From assembly GCA_016716665.1 (NCBI GenBank), contig JADJVH010000009.1, positions 1 to 64,000 on the forward strand: a stretch of DNA of 64,000 nucleotides, written 5' to 3'. Below are positions 62,301 through 64,000 of this stretch, piece after piece. The notes below the pieces were generated by a model. The model had not been told where the DNA came from, did no database searches, and saw nothing but the letters and a program-made list of their open reading frames with translations. The stretch comes from Candidatus Opimibacter iunctus. GTDB lineage: Bacteria; Bacteroidota; Bacteroidia; Chitinophagales; Saprospiraceae. Numbering within the stretch: position 1 is the first letter of the stretch; each line of letters starts with the position of its first letter. Position numbers and translations under genes: made by a program.

Positions 62301-63918
62301 TATCCCATATTGGCTGTCTACGTCCAATATTTCCCAATCTTCTGCGACCCTCAACTGGTCAGCAGTCTGGGGTGCATGGAGCTATGCTGTACAGATCAAG
62401 ACATCAAACGGTACATGGGCCGATGTGCCAGGAAGTCCGTTTACCGGAACTTCAGCTAATGTCACAGGGCTGACCCCGGGTACTACATACCAGTGGCGCA
62501 TACGCACCACTTGCGATGATGGAGGACAGAGTTACTGGTCTAATCCACTTACGTTTACGACCATGGGAATTTCATCCTGTGATGCACCTTCATGGTTATA
62601 TACATTAGCGATCACACAGACGTCGGCTGACCTTGATTGGTCAGAGGTCTTTGGCGCGAACAGTTATGATATTCAATGGCGTACGGCCAATGGGGACTGG
62701 ACAGATCTGGCAGGCGGTCCATGGACATCAACCTGGCACACCCTTACCGGCCTGACGCCTGGTACCTCTTATGAATGGCGGGTGAGGAGTAACTGTAATT
62801 ATGGAGCATACAGCGGCTGGTCAAACAGCGCGAGCTTTACTACTGTGGGTATGTCATGTGGCACACCTGGTGGTACGGTGACGACAGAAATTACAGATAC
62901 CGGAGCTACATTCATCTGGTCAGATGTAGCTGGCGCTGTCAACTACACTGTTCAAATACGAGTGCCAAACGGAACATGGTCTGAAGTGCCTGGAAGTCCT
63001 TATTCAGGAACAATGGCTACCGTCGATGGCTTGATCCCCGGGACAACCTATCAATGGCGCGTGAGGGCCAATTGTGATTTCGGATCATATAGCGGCTGGA
63101 CGAACATGTTGAACTTCACCACTTCTGGTTCACCTTCCAGCGGAAGTGAAGAATGCGACGCAGCAACATTACTGACAGTCAACAGCAATTGCGTTAATTC
63201 GGCTTCATCAAATATCGGTGCGACCGAAAGTACCACACCATTGCTTGGCTGGTGCCCTGTAGCTAATCACAGAGATGTCTGGTTTACATTCACGATGCCT
63301 GATGTAACTAATCCGGTCGTGACTATTCGTACGACAGCAGGTACATTGACGGATGCTGTAATGGAGGTATACCGGGGTGATGATTGCAATTCACTGGCGT
63401 ATATTTTCTGCGAGGATGATAATGACCAGGGCAATGGTTCGCATATGCCTGTCATCTCGATTTCAGGTGTTCCAAACGAAACCATATGGGTTCGCGTCTG
63501 GGGCTATGCTGGTACGACAGGTACATTCAGCATATGTGTCTTTGATTATCAATCCACTAACCTTGCAGTGCCTGATGATGCTTCACCAACAGTGATAGAT
63601 GGCGAAATTCTGGATCCATCTGTTAAAGGAAATACCTTCAGTAAAGACCGAATCGTTTCCTCAACGCTTCATATAGCCCCCAATCCGGCTAATGATCTGT
63701 TACAGGTGACTTACGACCAGACTGCTACAACGATGGTGTCACGTATGGTGCTGATGGATATGTCCGGCAAGATGGTATTCAGGAAGGATTATACATCAAA
63801 TGACAATCCTGTTTTCCATGACCAGGTGGATGTATCTGCTCTGGCTCCTGGTATCTACATGATACAAGTGGTGACCGCTTCAGGTATTATTTCAGAGAAA
63901 GTATCGGTGGTGGATTAA
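59329..63918 (+). CDS. Large FN3-repeat surface protein with T9SS sorting domain
   Basis: A 1,529-residue exported protein. Signal peptide (MKNLPRFNSLFFFLFSLLLH). Residues about 45-1265 are 13 fibronectin type III modules of about 93 residues, alternating two subtypes: one starting C-x-x-PTWPVTSNITN, the other C-x-APDWLYTTNIT. Most carry TTYEWRVRANC or TTYEWRVRSNC and end FTT. Two consecutive A-B pairs are nearly identical at the DNA level with a 561-base period (copies start at 60070, 60631 and 61192), evidence of recent duplication. A Cys-containing domain follows (CDAATLLTVNSNC ... ETIWVRVWGYAGTTGTFSIC), then a T9SS tail (LHIAPNPANDLLQV ... GIYMIQVVTASG). Probably a flexible surface adhesin. 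Confidence 0.9.
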   Translation: MKNLPRFNSLFFFLFSLLLHTGLHASGALSPGTDVSISRSTDVIVAAPPVCNTPTWPTTSNITNNSATFSWDPVYGAQSYAVQTRTPNGTWYTVPGSPFTTAYATVSWFLPNTTYEWRVRTNCSGGETSAWTYPVTFTTTGWSACNAPDWLSTTGISQTTATFDWEPISGATSYSLQYRLANNGSWITISGGPWTQTWYTITGLQPGTAYEWHVKSNCPNGMSSGWSYSAAFTTLGGMPCSMPTWPVTSNITNTSATFSWEESWGADGYTVQYRLPNGTWYNVAGSPTNNLWITANGLTPNTTYEWRVRANCWGGQYSNWTYPVTFTTTGSSYCYAPDWLYTTNITSTTATFDWDPVSGANSYSLQYRQINGSWWDVPGGPFTSTWYTITGLTPGTTYEWRVRSNCYNWNYSAWSYSVAFTTLGMSCSVPTWPVTSNITNTSATFSWEESWGADGYTVQYRLPNGTWYTVAGSPTNNLWITANGLTPNTTYEWRVRANCWGGQYSNWTYPVTFTTTGSSYCYAPDWLYTTNITSTTATFDWDPVSGANSYSLQYRQINGSWWDVPGGPFTSTWYTITGLTPGTTYEWRVRSNCYNWNYSAWSYSVAFTTLGMSCSVPTWPVTSNITNTSATFSWEESWGADGYTVQYRLPNGTWYTVAGSPTNNTWIIAYGLSPNTTYEWRVRANCWGGQYSDWTYPVTFTTTGTYYCTAPDWLYTTNITSTSATFDWDEVSGANSYSLQYRLANGTWWEVPGGPFTSTWYTINGLTPGTTYEWRVRSNCYNWNYSAWSYSVTFTTLGASCNTPTWPVTSNITNTSATFSWDEVWGAESYTVQTRLPNGTWYTIPNSPTLGTWVTVNGFNPNTTYEWRVRANCWGGSYSNWTYPVVFTTTGSYYCNAPNWLYTSNITLSSATFGWEPVSGAVSYSVQWRLASSGTWYDLAGGPFYNTWVNVQGFQPNTTYEWRVRSNCSNWSYSAWSYSLSFTTIGGSNCSIPYWLSTSNISQSSATLNWSAVWGAWSYAVQIKTSNGTWADVPGSPFTGTSANVTGLTPGTTYQWRIRTTCDDGGQSYWSNPLTFTTMGISSCDAPSWLYTLAITQTSADLDWSEVFGANSYDIQWRTANGDWTDLAGGPWTSTWHTLTGLTPGTSYEWRVRSNCNYGAYSGWSNSASFTTVGMSCGTPGGTVTTEITDTGATFIWSDVAGAVNYTVQIRVPNGTWSEVPGSPYSGTMATVDGLIPGTTYQWRVRANCDFGSYSGWTNMLNFTTSGSPSSGSEECDAATLLTVNSNCVNSASSNIGATESTTPLLGWCPVANHRDVWFTFTMPDVTNPVVTIRTTAGTLTDAVMEVYRGDDCNSLAYIFCEDDNDQGNGSHMPVISISGVPNETIWVRVWGYAGTTGTFSICVFDYQSTNLAVPDDASPTVIDGEILDPSVKGNTFSKDRIVSSTLHIAPNPANDLLQVTYDQTATTMVSRMVLMDMSGKMVFRKDYTSNDNPVFHDQVDVSALAPGIYMIQVVTASGIISEKVSVVD

Positions 63919-63938
63919 CAATCCTGGCTGATATAAAA

Positions 63939-63976
63939 AAAAAGAAGAGACGCGATTTATCGCGTCTTTTCTTTTT
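63939..63976 (+). terminator. GAGACGCGATTTATCGCGTCT hairpin after FN3 gene
   Basis: Stem AGACGCGAT and ATCGCGTCT with A-rich left and T-rich right flanks, 20 bases after the stop. It is a variant of the palindromes at 4492 and 56807 and likely ends transcription. Confidence 0.75.
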
Positions 63977-64000
63977 TACAGCATTTGCATTTGGTTATGC

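Overview
The window looks like chromosomal DNA of a free-living Bacteroidota, most likely of the Saprospiria/Chitinophagia type; this is inferred from protein families, since no rRNA is present. The evidence is five secreted proteins ending in type IX secretion (T9SS) sorting domains, a LytS/LytTR pair with a Y_Y_Y propeller sensor, pyruvate phosphate dikinase, an ORF6N protein, a SulP transporter, an SGLT-type transporter, lipoproteins with short lipoboxes, and TAnnTTTG-like -7 promoter elements. No tRNA, rRNA, CRISPR array or prophage was seen.

Layout. 0-4.6 kb: a truncated secreted protein, a small retropepsin-like protease, a frameshifted EamA transporter, a YdjM-type membrane protein and a small secreted protein. 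4.6-13.4 kb: a two-gene operon encoding a right-handed beta-helix protein and a 2,116-residue PKD/T9SS surface protein, then an OmpA-family lipoprotein. 13.7-22 kb: a flavin amine oxidase, a small secreted protein, a broken mobA, a 1,004-residue Ycf48/BNR-like T9SS protein and a SulP transporter. 21.9-26.2 kb: a tandemly duplicated decayed gene fragment, then four uncharacterised secreted or lipoprotein genes. 26.4-28.7 kb: an AraC regulator with a small membrane protein and a thioredoxin-reductase-like flavoprotein. 28.7-30.8 kb: an AT-rich restriction-modification island next to a MITE-like element and gene debris. 31-39 kb: a small secreted protein between two copies of a dispersed repeat, the LytS/LytTR operon and a tail-fibre-like secreted protein. 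39.6-46.7 kb: a T9SS beta-propeller-like protein, a frameshifted c-type cytochrome lipoprotein, divergent tyrosine phenol-lyase and tryptophanase, and norCB. 47-50 kb: ppdK with a clear terminator. 50.6-53.7 kb: an unusual cassette of an outer-membrane barrel, a SIMIBI-like P-loop protein and an ABC membrane domain without its ATPase. 53.8-64 kb: an SDR lacking the catalytic Tyr, an MFS pseudogene next to an SGLT-type symporter, a T9SS protein, an ORF6N protein with a 37-base palindrome inside its gene, a lipoprotein, and a 13-module FN3 T9SS protein with fresh internal duplications.

The genes suggest an aerobic heterotroph that exports large adhesive or binding proteins through T9SS, takes up sugars and anions, ferments or detoxifies Tyr/Trp through beta-lyases, and reduces nitric oxide. 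Intergenic DNA is unusual: many spacers carry short-period low-complexity tracts (CTCCCTTG, AGCTGATAGCTG, CTGCCCACTGCATA, TTCACTCTTCAT), and perfect palindromes around AGAGACGCGATTAATCGC recur at gene ends. Several genes carry single-base frameshifts, so either the assembly has residual indels or these genes are decaying.

Best candidates for something undescribed: the barrel/P-loop/ABC-membrane cassette (50.6-53.7 kb), the palindrome in the ORF6N gene, and an 18-base dyad shared by the norCB and lipoprotein upstream regions.
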